Origin: Paragorgia papillata
Lineage: Eukaryota > Cnidaria > Anthozoa > Scleralcyonacea > Coralliidae
Reading direction: 5' to 3'
DNA length: 64,000 bases
NCBI GenBank assembly: GCA_035771165.1
Contig: JAWNZC010000311.1
Span: 568,501-632,500, forward strand
Shown here: positions 56,001 through 64,000 of the stretch, in pieces
How positions within the stretch are numbered: the first letter of the stretch is position 1
How the letters are laid out: each line of letters starts with the position of its first letter
The notes under the pieces: model-generated
What the model saw: the letters and a program-made list of their open reading frames with translations, nothing else
Told to the model about the DNA's origin: nothing
Databases searched by the model: none
Translations under genes and position numbers: made by a program

Positions 56001-59000
56001 TAGTGTTAACCCGTCGAAGGCTGCAGACTGGCAGCCGAAAGCTTGTTAGAAATAAATATCTTTGACCAGAGAACGTTTCAAACTTTAATATGTTTAATCC
56101 TGGTCGCGCTTCTAGCATTTTTAAACTAAAAATTTGGTTGCCCGAGGCCATTTCTTACTTGCCCACCCTAAATTAGATGAAAAATGAACTTATGAACCAC
56201 AACAAAAACTGACGTTTATTTAACGATAATTTACATCTCTAAAGTGATACACATGACGACCATGGTTTTCGTCCCGCGTGGGCCGGCGTGGCGCTTTTTT
56301 ACCCCTTGCGAAAAACTCGCAATCAAGTAAATAAACTGGACAATTTTAGCGAAATGTTCTGAAATCGTACAAAAAGGTATCCGTTCGCTATCTTCGCTGA
56401 GTTAGTGTAAATATTTTATTATTATCATCAATATTTCGTTCACTTTCAATACATTTTGACAAATCATCTTTTCACACAGCTTTATTAACACCCAATGACG
56501 AAACAACAAGAGATTACAAGAATTTTAAAAGTGATCAAAACTCAAAAGTGTGGTTGCCCGTCGGGACATTAGTCGAGAGATTTTAGTCGCCCGACACAAA
56601 TTTTTGGTTGCCCCGGGACCGTCGGGCAGGCGATTTTGCGAGCCCTGCTTCACGTGACAAAATTTGCCAGTGGACTGGAAAACCGGCTTTAGAGTTGGGG
56701 AGACTCGCAAGCTGAGAAACTTAGTATCAAGATGAGAAAGAAAAGGTGGATTGGGCAATGTTTTGAGACACAATGGACATTGGACTGCTGAAAGATGTAG
56801 AATGGAAGGAAAACAACCAAGAGGGAGAAAGAGAATAATGATGATTGAATGACATCAAGGATGGCAGAAGTTATTTTTATTGGTACAAAGCGAGATGCAG
56901 AAGATAGGGAGCTATGGAGAGGAGCAATCATGAGGGATGATGATGAATGGCAGACAATTTTACTTGTTAATTTTAATAATAGGTTAAGGTGGTTCCATAC
57001 AGTTTCTTGAAAAATGGAAAATACAAGTTTGAGAGTCCAAAACACGTGATTAAACAATTCGGGAAAGGAATAAAACTAAATGTTGTTCATAGTTAAACAG
57101 TCTTACAATAAAAAACTGTTACCTAATAAATAGCAACAGTTGTTGCTATGGCAACAATGACGTTTCAAAATGGCTGCCAATTGCCCTTCAAACTAATTTA
57201 ATTCGAAAAAAACTTTGGTGACCCCCAATTTTTTTTTCATTAAAACTTTTCTTAAAGTATGCGTGATCAATTGGCCGATTTAAAAAAAATTCTGTAGAAC
57301 GAATACTTTTTTTTCTGGAAAAATCATGTTTGTTAATTTTTAAAAAATTTCGTTCTACAGAATTTTTTTTAAATCGGCCTATTGATTACTCATACTTCAA
57401 GAAAAGTTTTAATGAAAATAAATTTGGGGTCACCAAATTTTTTTCCAATTAAATTAGTTTGAAGGGTAATTGGCAGCCATTTTGAAAATCATTGTTGCCA
57501 TAGCAACAACTTTTGGTAACAGTTTTTGATTGTCAGACTGTTTAACTATGCATAACATCTAGTTTTACTGTTTTTCCGAATTGTTTAATCACGTATTTTT
57601 TTGGACTCTCAAACTTGTATTTTTCATTTTTCAAGAAACTGTGTGGAGCCACCTTAATTAAGTTCTATGCTAAACCCTTAAAAGCTAGCAGGTGTACAAT
57701 TGTCTGTATCTTGACCATGATCTAGTGCTATAAAGTCACCATGGATGCTAGATTCACTAGTGCAATGCACAAACTACAGTACCGCTCAGAAATAACCTAA
57801 CAAAAACCAAGGTCAAACCTAGGTTTAACCTCAGCTTAATCGTAATATAACTCTGTTCAGTGTTAGTTAAACTGTCTCTAAATCACTATGAATCAAAATA
57901 TGGACTGTTTTCTCTATTACTAGATAATTTTATTGTGCTTTACTAAATTTTATTACCATTTCTATCATTGTTTAACTTAACCTCAACCACACTGTTAGGT
58001 TATTTCTGAGTGGTACTGTAGAGCAATCCAGATTACTTTTCGCAGTTTAGAACTTACAATAATTAGCAACAATACGAGGATGCCTTCCATGCCTTTTTGT
58101 CACATACACAGCAATATTGGGATGATTTCGAGCAAAGTCAATCACTGTCTTGTCAATAAACTCCCTCAAGTGAAAAAAAAACCAACAATACCTTAGAAAT
58201 TTTATTAACCCATTGCTGCCTGTGCTGGCCAAAAACAGTCCCCCTTTAATATTTTACTCTGTCTAATGCCAGACAATTTTACTCGTCCAAGGCATAACCA
58301 TCAGACAGCGTAGGCAGCAATGGATTTAATTTACTTAAAATGCCAGGGGGTGGATGGCCACTATTAATTAGACTTATATTATTATAGTGACTAGAGAAGA
58401 AAATATTGTGGTTAAAATCTGAAAATTTTTATATAGATAAACATACTTATCTATCAGTGGTGCAACTACACGGTAGGAGAAGAGTGGGCAACCCCACAGG
58501 CTGTGGTACCCTGGCCCAATTTCAAAAGAAATAAGGGCTAGGTAACCACTAATTACAATCTTGTGTCATTCAAGGCTAAATCCACTTATACAACTGCTCA
58601 TACCTTGAATGCGTGAAAGTTTCAACCAATAGGAAAGCAGAATCTTTAGTGGTTACCTGGCCTATATTCTTTGATTGGGCCAGGCCATGGTGTAGGAAGC
58701 AAGTTGATGTTGGAGGGTACAGTTTCAAAAGAGCATTTTGTTTGGGTGATAGAGTTTCAAAAGGACACTTGAGGTACATGTTTTATCATAAAAATGGCAC
58801 TTGTCAAAAGGACACTTTAACACAGAGGTGTTGGTGTGTGGTACATCTGCCCCACAGGACCCAAGAAAAAGGAATAAATTATCCCCCCCCCCCCCCCAGA
58901 ATTATGTGACATCATTCATGACAGTGTGATTTTGGTCAAATAACTTTTCAAATCATTTTCAGACCTCCAAATCTCCAACATCAATTCACAGCAAAGTGGA

Positions 59001-59442
59001 TCTGATATTATTAAAAATATTAAAAGGCAAAAGTTGGTTCAAGGCCTCAGCATCAAAGCTTCTGAGTTGCACTTCTGGTTGACCACTTTGCAGTCATTTG
59101 AGTATAGCCAGACAACTTCCAAATTGGTGGATACGTCCCTGCCTGGAAAGGGCCCCAGAAGTAATCTATCCCACTGGCTCCCATATGCCTAGTTAAGTAA
59201 GTTGCACCACTGTCCTCTAGACATTTACAGTGTCAGTATGGCAGTTTCTTGTGGCTATACATAAGAACCATACAACTGTATTATTAAGTCCTGGAGTTGA
59301 TAGAAAAGTATCTTCATGACAAGAAAAGTTGACTGTAAAAAAACTACCTCATTCCTCTACTGCTCCCGCCACCGGGGCAATAGTTAAATGTTATTCTTTT
59401 CAACTGACAAACATACCTTCCAATCACATTCCATGCCGCCAT
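53090..59442 (-). CDS. mrpl43: mitochondrial ribosomal protein L43, three exons
   Basis: Minus-strand exons: 59442-59348 (ATG, 31 codons plus two bases, donor GAG|GTAGTT), 58164-58058 (35 codons, acceptor TTTTTTTCACTTGAG, donor ATT|GTAAGTT) and 53313-53090 (acceptor TTTTTTACTTGTAG, stop TAA). Phases 2 and 1 match across both introns, giving 141 residues. The product has the L43 pattern: [12 protein letters not shown] near the N-terminus, [53 protein letters not shown], and [15 protein letters not shown] at the C-terminus. It belongs to the mitochondrial large ribosomal subunit and shares the thioredoxin-like L43/S25/CI-B8 fold. The 4.7-kb second intron contains a Penelope element, LINE debris and two foldback elements; the first (1.2 kb) holds a TTAA hairpin. 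It converges with the small Cys-rich gene. Confidence 0.95.
53330..53820. other. mrpl43 intron 2, unique part
   Basis: Short (ATT)n run near 53381. No other feature. Confidence 0.4.
54150..55152 (+). pseudogene. Penelope-like reverse transcriptase, frameshifted
   Basis: [16 protein letters not shown] and [52 protein letters not shown] and [10 protein letters not shown] (catalytic YVDD) are hallmark Penelope RT blocks. A run of seven T just after YVDD (about 54969) shifts the frame; the right frame continues from 54958 through [12 protein letters not shown] to VYRKPTH, where a second shift at about 55148 ends it. The length from the first block is near normal for the RT domain, but the N-terminal region is missing. 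Confidence 0.9.
55200..55879 (+). pseudogene. Penelope-like connector and GIY-YIG endonuclease
   Basis: Frame continuing the Penelope protein: [30 protein letters not shown], then [20 protein letters not shown] (the Cys pair and the YIG half of the GIY-YIG module), [10 protein letters not shown], and [15 protein letters not shown] with the conserved His and downstream Glu region. Stop at 55877-55879. This domain nicks target DNA. It is intact over 196 codons but separated from the RT by a frameshift. Confidence 0.9.
56728..56965 (+). pseudogene. LINE C-terminal fragment
   Basis: Alternating frames give [28 protein letters not shown] and [11 protein letters not shown], the conserved tail (WIGH...GR+PRGR...D+..WR) of a class of LINE reverse transcriptases. 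Several frameshifts and stops; clearly dead. Confidence 0.65.
56984..57657. mobile_element. TTAA foldback element, intact copy
   Basis: Ends TTAAGGTGG and CCACCTTAA; the arms (about 300 bp) pair through ACAGTTTCTTGAAAAATGGA, ATGGCTGCCAATT and TTCTACAGAATTTTTTT. No ORF. It carries the empty TTAA site (about 57090) that is filled in the related copy at 34730. Confidence 0.9.
57660..58030. other. mrpl43 intron 2, paired TTATTTCTGAG words
   Basis: CTCAGAAATAACCTAACA near 57786 and TGTTAGGTTATTTCTGAG near 57990 are complementary, with CAGTACCG/GGTACTG outside, so a ~240-bp foldback element (about 57777-58018) fills most of this stretch. Confidence 0.7.
58205..58329 (+). mobile_element. TTAA hairpin element, copy D
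   Basis: Arms TTAACCCATTGCTGCCTG and AGGCAGCAATGGATTTAA pair almost fully. The core TCTGTCTAATGCCAGA (58258-58273) is followed by CAATTTTACTCGTCC. It lies in mrpl43 intron 1, 41 bp upstream (minus-strand sense) of exon 2. Confidence 0.85.
58335..59340. other. mrpl43 intron 1, no further feature
   Basis: A poly-C run at about 58885-58899. Open frames on both strands at 58576-58909 have no recognisable domain. Confidence 0.45.
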
Positions 59443-59950
59443 CTTGGACAAAAACATAGTACGCCCAAGACTGCTTGGCGAGATTTCTCCCCTTTTTGAC
59501 CGATTTTGTCGTATACAAAAAGGCTTTGAGCTAAATTATATTTTTTTACCTTATATCAAACGTTGAACAGAAAAAATGGCCAAAATCCGTCAAAAAGTAA
59601 AGGTTTAAATATCAATATATTACGAAGTTTTATCTAAAATTCACAAATGTGCTTTAGTACTTCGTTCGCAAAACGTCAAATTTTAGACGATAGAAATTGG
59701 GCTACCTATGCAGAAATATTGCGCCAAAATTATCGCGCCATAAAAAGCGAAAAGAGTTTGACGAACTTCCGGGTACATTACAAAAACATGAAGTGGTATT
59801 AAACGTTACGTTACATCACGGTTGGTTACATATAAGGGCACGTTACATATACGGGTTGAGGGTCACCACGGGAACACAAACGACACGGTCGTATGAAAGG
59901 GTGAAATTACGGTCAAAGGGGAAGGGGCCCGGTGCAAAATGGGGGAGGGC
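59443..59950. other. mrpl43 5' flank, no recognisable promoter motif
   Basis: Upstream of the mrpl43 start. No TATA element in the first 60 bp. A 129-codon open frame at 59697-60086 on the plus strand has no recognisable domain and runs into the repeat element. Confidence 0.4.
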
Positions 59951-59951
59951 T

Positions 59952-60518
59952 TTAACTCTTTCGCAGCCAAGGCCAAGTAAAAAAAATTGTTTCCCGTCCC
60001 CGCCCGCTTCCTTTTCCTTAGCCGCTTCCTTTTTTCTTTTTTTTTTCTTTTTTGCTTGTTTTCCTGTCCAAATCCCTTCCAGCTAGCGAGAACTTTAGTT
60101 TTTTAACTCTTAATTTGATTACTTGAAGCATTGCCGTGTGAAACGACCGCAAGCTCATTGAAAGTCTTACCCGCTGACCAATTTCAACACTTTACGCCAT
60201 AAAACGTCATCTTCATCGGTCTTGATGAATATTTTTATATCAACGATGGTTTTGTTAATTTATATTGAAGTCAGTCATTTCTTCAAATTAATTTGTGAAA
60301 TAAACTACAGTAAACTAAAGCCTTTTGTTATTGATATTTCATTGCCTTCTTTATTACTGTACTGTGTAGCCTTTGACCCTTTGCCTAAACTTTAATACTT
60401 TGATAAAAAAAAACAAGAAAAAAAAAACCCCGCTTCCCTGCTTTTTGCTGGAAATCCGGACGAGAAACAAAAGTTGTTTTTTTACTTGGCCCAAAGGCGA
60501 CAAAAGTCGACTTTCATT

Positions 60519-60557
<39 letters not shown>

Positions 60558-60586
60558 GGGGAGAAATCTGGCAGCGAAAGGGTTAA
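59952..60586 (+). mobile_element. TTAA hairpin element, copy E, with nested insertion
   Basis: Outer arms TTAACTCTTTCGCAGCCA and TGGCAGCGAAAGGGTTAA; core TCTGTCTAACGCCAGA at 60526-60541. The left half is split by an inserted foldback (about 59963-60490) whose own ends GGCCAAGTAAAAAAA and TTTTTTTACTTGGCC pair, as do TTTCCCGTCC and GGACGAGAAA. Confidence 0.75.
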
Positions 60587-60599
60587 CTCCTTTTAATGT

Positions 60600-61000
60600 A
60601 ATTCATGCAAGCTTTGTAATACAAACATAATACCAGCTAGAAATACGAATACGCAGAAAACCCTCGCGTAGCGTAGGACGTGACACAATTGACAGTTATA
60701 TATGTACGATACAGCCCGTATATGTAACATACAGCTGTACAGACTGGTATGTTTAACTGCAACTCAACCTATTTAAGACAGCGTCGAATCGAAAATCTTC
60801 AGCCGCCTGAAGATCGCCCAGCGTGAAACTAACAGACAGTAGCGACCATCAACATTTGAGGTAAGCCCACTTATAGTATATATATTTATATAAACTAACG
60901 GATTCCACTTTTGCCTGAAGATTGCCTACAGGCATGAAACAGCAATGTATATTCAGTTTTAAGTGAATATCATAAATACATAATATATATATATATATTT
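60600..61000. other. non-coding; donor-like site
   Basis: GAG|GTAAGCCC at about 60859 could be the end of a 5' untranslated exon spliced to 61603. Repeated CTGAAGATTGCC-like words nearby. (AT)n at about 60983-60999. Confidence 0.35.
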
Positions 61001-61002
61001 AT

Positions 61003-61190
61003 AAAATAGGTTGCGTCTTACGCACGCTGTGATTGGTCAATTACCGTGTTTATATCAGGCTATGTAAACACGGTTGTGATGTCACGGCACATTTTTTAGC
61101 CTTATTTCATAAAAGAAATAGAAAATGGATGCCCTGTGTTTATATAACCTGATGCAAACACTCGAGTGAGTTGGGAGAATCCGAAAGTAC
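61003..61190 (+). repeat. dispersed repeat, copy 2 (pair with 3053-3243)
   Basis: Close match to 3053-3243. Its right end continues into a small foldback (about 61160-61252) of GAGTGAGTTGGGAGAAT and its complement. Confidence 0.8.
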
Positions 61191-61602
61191 TTATGTAAAC
61201 CCTTACCTACGGCTCGGGTTCACATAAACTTTCGAATTCTCCCAACTCACTCTATTCACATCATTAATGGCTCACTGACATCAACACTCTTTTAATTTCT
61301 AGGCAACATTTTCTGCTCTTAAATCAATATTCTTTTCTTAATACACATATTACATCTCGTCAAGGTTGCATATACGGGCTCTATATATACGGGCTGTATG
61401 TTACATATACGTATGTTGTATGGTTGTATATACTGTATGTCATATATGACATATAACATAAGGGGACATTTCGCCGTCCTTTGTGTTCCCGTTGTGACCC
61501 TCAGCGTAACGTTACCACAATACCACCCTTGATCACCAAAAAGGCAAAAGAGACCAAAGAACAACTCTGATATATTGCTGTTTGTTTTTGTCTCGTTTGC
61601 AG

Positions 61603-61689
61603 GATAAATAGAGACAAATAATGCGTATCCCTCCCAGGGTTGAAGTCCTTTCGTGGAACGAGAATCAAGTAGCAGATTTAGTTCGAGAG
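61603..61689 (+). CDS. possible 5' coding exon of an unknown gene
   Basis: An acceptor (CTCGTTTGCAG) precedes 18 bp of leader and an ATG at 61621; 23 codons follow (through VEVLSWNENQVADLVRE) to a strong donor (GAG|GTGAGTG), phase 0. SWNENQVADLVRE resembles the first helix of a SAM domain (W-x-x-x-x-V-x-x-L), but the piece is too short to be sure. The next exon is not in the window unless it lies beyond 64000, which would put the THAP element in its first coding intron. Confidence 0.4.
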
Positions 61690-61699
61690 GTGAGTGTAT

Positions 61700-62180
61700 T
61701 TCAAGCTGAGATGTCGTTTTAGCGGATCAGCTGGCTCAGCTTCAGATTGTCCGAACTTCTAGTGAAATCTTTCGTATTAGCTTTCTCTTTTTCTAGCGAG
61801 AAGCTATTTTATGTCTGTGCTACAGATGCTTTCTACTTGTGCAAGACAAGCGATGAATTATAAGCGATCGGCGATCTAGCGAGCTAAAAAGTTATGACTT
61901 GCTCATTTCCTTCCGACGACTTAGCTACCCATCAATTTAAATGTCTTTCTGCATATTTGAATAAGGATTAATAACTCTTAACGAAAACCTACTGTGTGTT
62001 GCTACTTTTCTGCGTCGAGACCCGAGAATACGGCTTAAATATAGACCCATAAAGTACATTTTCGATAGAAGACGTTGAACGAAAATTGGAAAATGAAAAT
62101 CGTTTTGGGGAAGGTTTGGTATTTACTTCCTGCTTTCCTATTTATAACTCTGCAAGGCTTCCTCGTTCAAACTAGTATAC
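61700..62180. other. non-coding, no recognisable feature
   Basis: Probably intron of the 61603-61689 gene. Confidence 0.4.
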
Positions 62181-62184
62181 TCCT

Positions 62185-64000
62185 TTAAAGTGCCACTAAC
62201 CCCAAAAAAATTTTTTCGCGATTCAAATAGTCCTTGTTGAGTAGATTAGCAACGAGAAAAAAATTTGTTATTGAACCACTTCTTTCAATTTTTATGCTCC
62301 TCGAAAGTAGCGAAATTAAGCATCTGTTTGTCCCATGGCGGAGCAGTGAGGGGAATGGGTCTAGGTTGCGTGTGACGTAACACCAGGAATTCATCTTCAG
62401 TCTGTCTATAGAGTATAGTATACAAAAATTCAGCGTTTGCACAAGAAAACTTGAAAAAATGCCGAACAGATGTGTGGTAGCTGCGTGTAATAATACGCCA
62501 AACGTAGACGAACATATTGCTATTCATGCTATACCATTTTACGGAGACAATCGGCCACAAGCAAGAAAACGGAGTAGAAAATGGGTCAATTTTGTGAAGT
62601 CAAAGCGGGGACAATGGGAACCAACAAAGCACTCGGCGATATGCTCTAAGCATTTCAATAAAGAATATTTTGTCCGCGTATTTTCTGTGGAATGTGAAAA
62701 GGTTCCAAGGATGATCCCAAATTTGAAAACAGACGACTTTGGCGTAAACGTTTACCCAACCATTAACTCCAATATCGAGAAGCCAATTTACGACCGAAAA
62801 AGAAACCTAAATGAGGTAAGTATAAATTACGACGAAACAGTGGCTGCACTTTAATAAGTATCAAGAAGGCGTTGTATCAAGTTCATTTTTGGTCTTGCAT
62901 TTTATCTTTAATGTTGTTTTGTTTGGGGGTTAACTTTTTGTTGTTGTTTTTATTAGATGATTAAATCAGCTAAAGAACACATTATATCGGGAACCGGCGA
63001 CTCTTATCATGATCCTGTGGCTAGCAAATCCATCGACGACAAAAAAGCATCAGCATATATTGGCGGTATCGACACTGTTATCGACCCGAATAGTGTAGAA
63101 GAAACGACATGCGAAAGTTGTTGTGGAAAAAGTGACCCATGCAACGCAGAAGATATAGTGATTCATGAACCAGGCAACAAGCCAACTGAAGGAAACGAAC
63201 AACAGACGGAGGTTGATGGCAGTGAACCGACTGAAGTGAAGGAATCAACCAGTGCAAACTATGTTTTGCTTGAAAGTGAGAACAGGCAGTTAAGAAACAA
63301 AGTAAAAAGCTTGAGGGAAAAACTACACAAAAGGCGAAACGAACAAAAAAAGACTAATAGATCAGGTAAAGAAAAAAAATCATGTATTTCAGGACTAGAC
63401 TAAGCTGGCCGACCCCATTGTTTCTGCTCAGTGTTGTCGTTTGTTGCCATATTTTATAAACTTTACTAGTAAGCTTATATTTCCATGGAGTTGCATGAAA
63501 AAGAACTCACAGCGGTTGGAAGTCATTCTGTTCACACATGTTCACAATATATAATTTATTCGCTCTCCCGGGTAATTCCCGTTCTGAAATCTAATATCGC
63601 CCATCAGGTGTCACATTTCTCTCGTACTGTCTGTTGTAGTATGTTTCAGAACTAAAAGACTGTTGTAACATTTACTGATTTAGTTTGCTTTTATATTGTA
63701 GTGGAGATACTTCAAAAGCTGCTAGAAAGTCTGCATCAAGATACGCATACAGTAGAAAAGGAAGCGGACCCAGAAGAGGAACTCCAAGATGATGATCATT
63801 CAGAAGATTCAGACGAAAGTCATGAAACTGATTCTTTGTGCGAGACTATTGTTGGCGAGAACGAAATGACCACCGAAACTGAAGATGGAAGTGATAATGA
63901 AAGTGTACCTCAGGGGTAATAACATTATTTTATGCCTACTTTTATTCGAACTGTATGTCTGTGGGATTTGAAAAGCGAGCTTTTGTAAACTCCAGGGAAA
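62185..64000 (+). mobile_element. THAP-bearing TTAA element, left part (continues past the window)
   Basis: TTAA at 62185-62188 followed by AGTGCCACTAACCCCAAAA, the same terminus as both ends of the broken element at 19954-21626. The THAP gene starts 270 bp inside, at the same relative place as in the broken copy once its nested MITE is removed. The right terminus is not in the window. Confidence 0.65.
62459..63919 (+). CDS. THAP-domain protein, three exons
   Basis: Exons 62459-62815, 62957-63365 and 63702-63919, with donors GAG|GTAAGT and CAG|GTAAAG, acceptors TTTTTATTAG and ATATTGTAG, and matching phases 0 and 1; 327 residues, stop TAA. Residues 1-102 are a THAP zinc finger: C5 and C10 (MPNRCVVAAC), the conserved Pro in HAIPFY, W42 (RKWVNF), C62/H65 (ICSKHF) and a VYPTI box near 99-102. 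THAP domains bind specific DNA in host factors and in P/Kolobok-type transposases. Exon 2 ends in a coiled coil (LLESENRQLRNKVKSLREKL). Exon 3 is strongly acidic (EEELQDDDHSEDSDESHE). No transposase core is seen, so it may be an accessory DNA-binding protein of the element or a host gene derived from one. Confidence 0.85.

Larger units (their letters stand above)
54020..56124 (+). mobile_element. Penelope-like element with inverted terminal repeats
   Basis: Bounded by a perfect 12-bp duplication ACTAAAAATTTG (54008-54019 and 56125-56136). Within it, about 85 bp at the left (54020-54104, starting TTAAAGTTTGAAACGTTCTC) are the inverted copy of 56005-56089 with only a few mismatches. The coding part is entered already inside the RT, so the element is 5'-truncated, as is common for Penelope elements. 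It sits in mrpl43 intron 2 in antisense orientation to that gene. Confidence 0.9.
53826..56691. repeat. foldback element hosting the Penelope insertion
   Basis: AAGCCAGTTTTCCACTGG (about 53829) is mirrored by CCAGTGGACTGGAAAACCGG (about 56668), and AGGGCTCGCAAAAT (53962) by ATTTTGCGAGCCCT (about 56632). GTTGCCC and GGGCAGGCAA words recur inside. Apart from the Penelope insertion it has no coding sequence. Confidence 0.75.

Noticed and set aside
58576..58909. ORFs inside mrpl43 intron 1, considered as a middle exon
   Set aside because: Exon 1 and exon 2 join directly in phase and give the full conserved L43 sequence, so no middle exon is needed.
59697..60086. 129-codon ORF upstream of mrpl43
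   Set aside because: Runs into a TTAA hairpin and a T-rich tract; no domain, composition typical of non-coding DNA.

Overview
This is a window of animal nuclear DNA. Genes carry GT-AG introns, protein-coding DNA is sparse, and the sequence is A+T-rich and packed with foldback elements, LINE and Penelope fragments and microsatellites. The mixture (NucA/NucB-type nuclease exon, THAP-bearing elements, SGNH-type LINE ORF1, Penelope with GIY-YIG, a 2A-like peptide in a mobile element) fits a cnidarian, probably an anthozoan. This is inference; nothing in the window identifies a species.

Host genes I can support: an unidentified internal exon (48-546 +); a terminal exon of a NucA/NucB-like DNase (15425-15798 +); a secreted PLC-like phosphodiesterase (37800-38975 -); a two-exon gene for a 40-residue Cys-rich protein (50653-52640 +); mrpl43, encoding mitochondrial ribosomal protein L43, in three exons (59442 down to 53090, - strand), whose 4.7-kb second intron holds a Penelope element and other repeats; and a possible 5' exon of an unknown gene (61603-61689 +). 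The small Cys-rich gene and mrpl43 converge tail to tail, 449 bp apart.

Mobile DNA, left to right. 1.5-7.9 kb: short foldback elements, LINE debris and a tRNA-derived SINE. 9.04-12.23 kb: a 3.2-kb palindromic element. 12.3-14.6 kb: a dispersed repeat and a LINE 3' end split by a palindromic MITE. 16.7-19.3 kb: a TTAA MITE and a ~208-bp satellite. 19.95-21.63 kb: a broken THAP-bearing TTAA element. 24.12-27.17 kb: a truncated inverted copy of the element at 40.7-45.7 kb. 27.2-28.3 kb: a TCTTG minisatellite. 31.2-32.2 kb: a foldback loaded with (ACACTC)n. 33-37.7 kb: nested foldbacks. 40.7-45.7 kb: a mobile element with a 2A-like leader, a protease-like ORF and an RPA-like protein. 46.4-49.8 kb: a degenerate LINE with ORF1, endonuclease and RT. 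54.0-56.1 kb: a Penelope-like element with inverted terminal repeats and a 12-bp target duplication. 62.2 kb to the end: an apparently intact THAP gene whose left flank carries the same TTAA terminus as the broken copy.

The most unusual signals are: (1) a DVEDNPGP 2A-like motif ending a very short N-terminal leader on a protease-like protein; (2) a dispersed family of ~100-bp TTAA-flanked hairpins whose outer arms differ between copies but stay complementary within each copy, with one insertion proven by an empty site in this window; (3) the 3.06-kb inverted duplication, which differs by one base at the sites I compared and flanks the PLC-like gene; and (4) the 40-residue Cys-rich gene.
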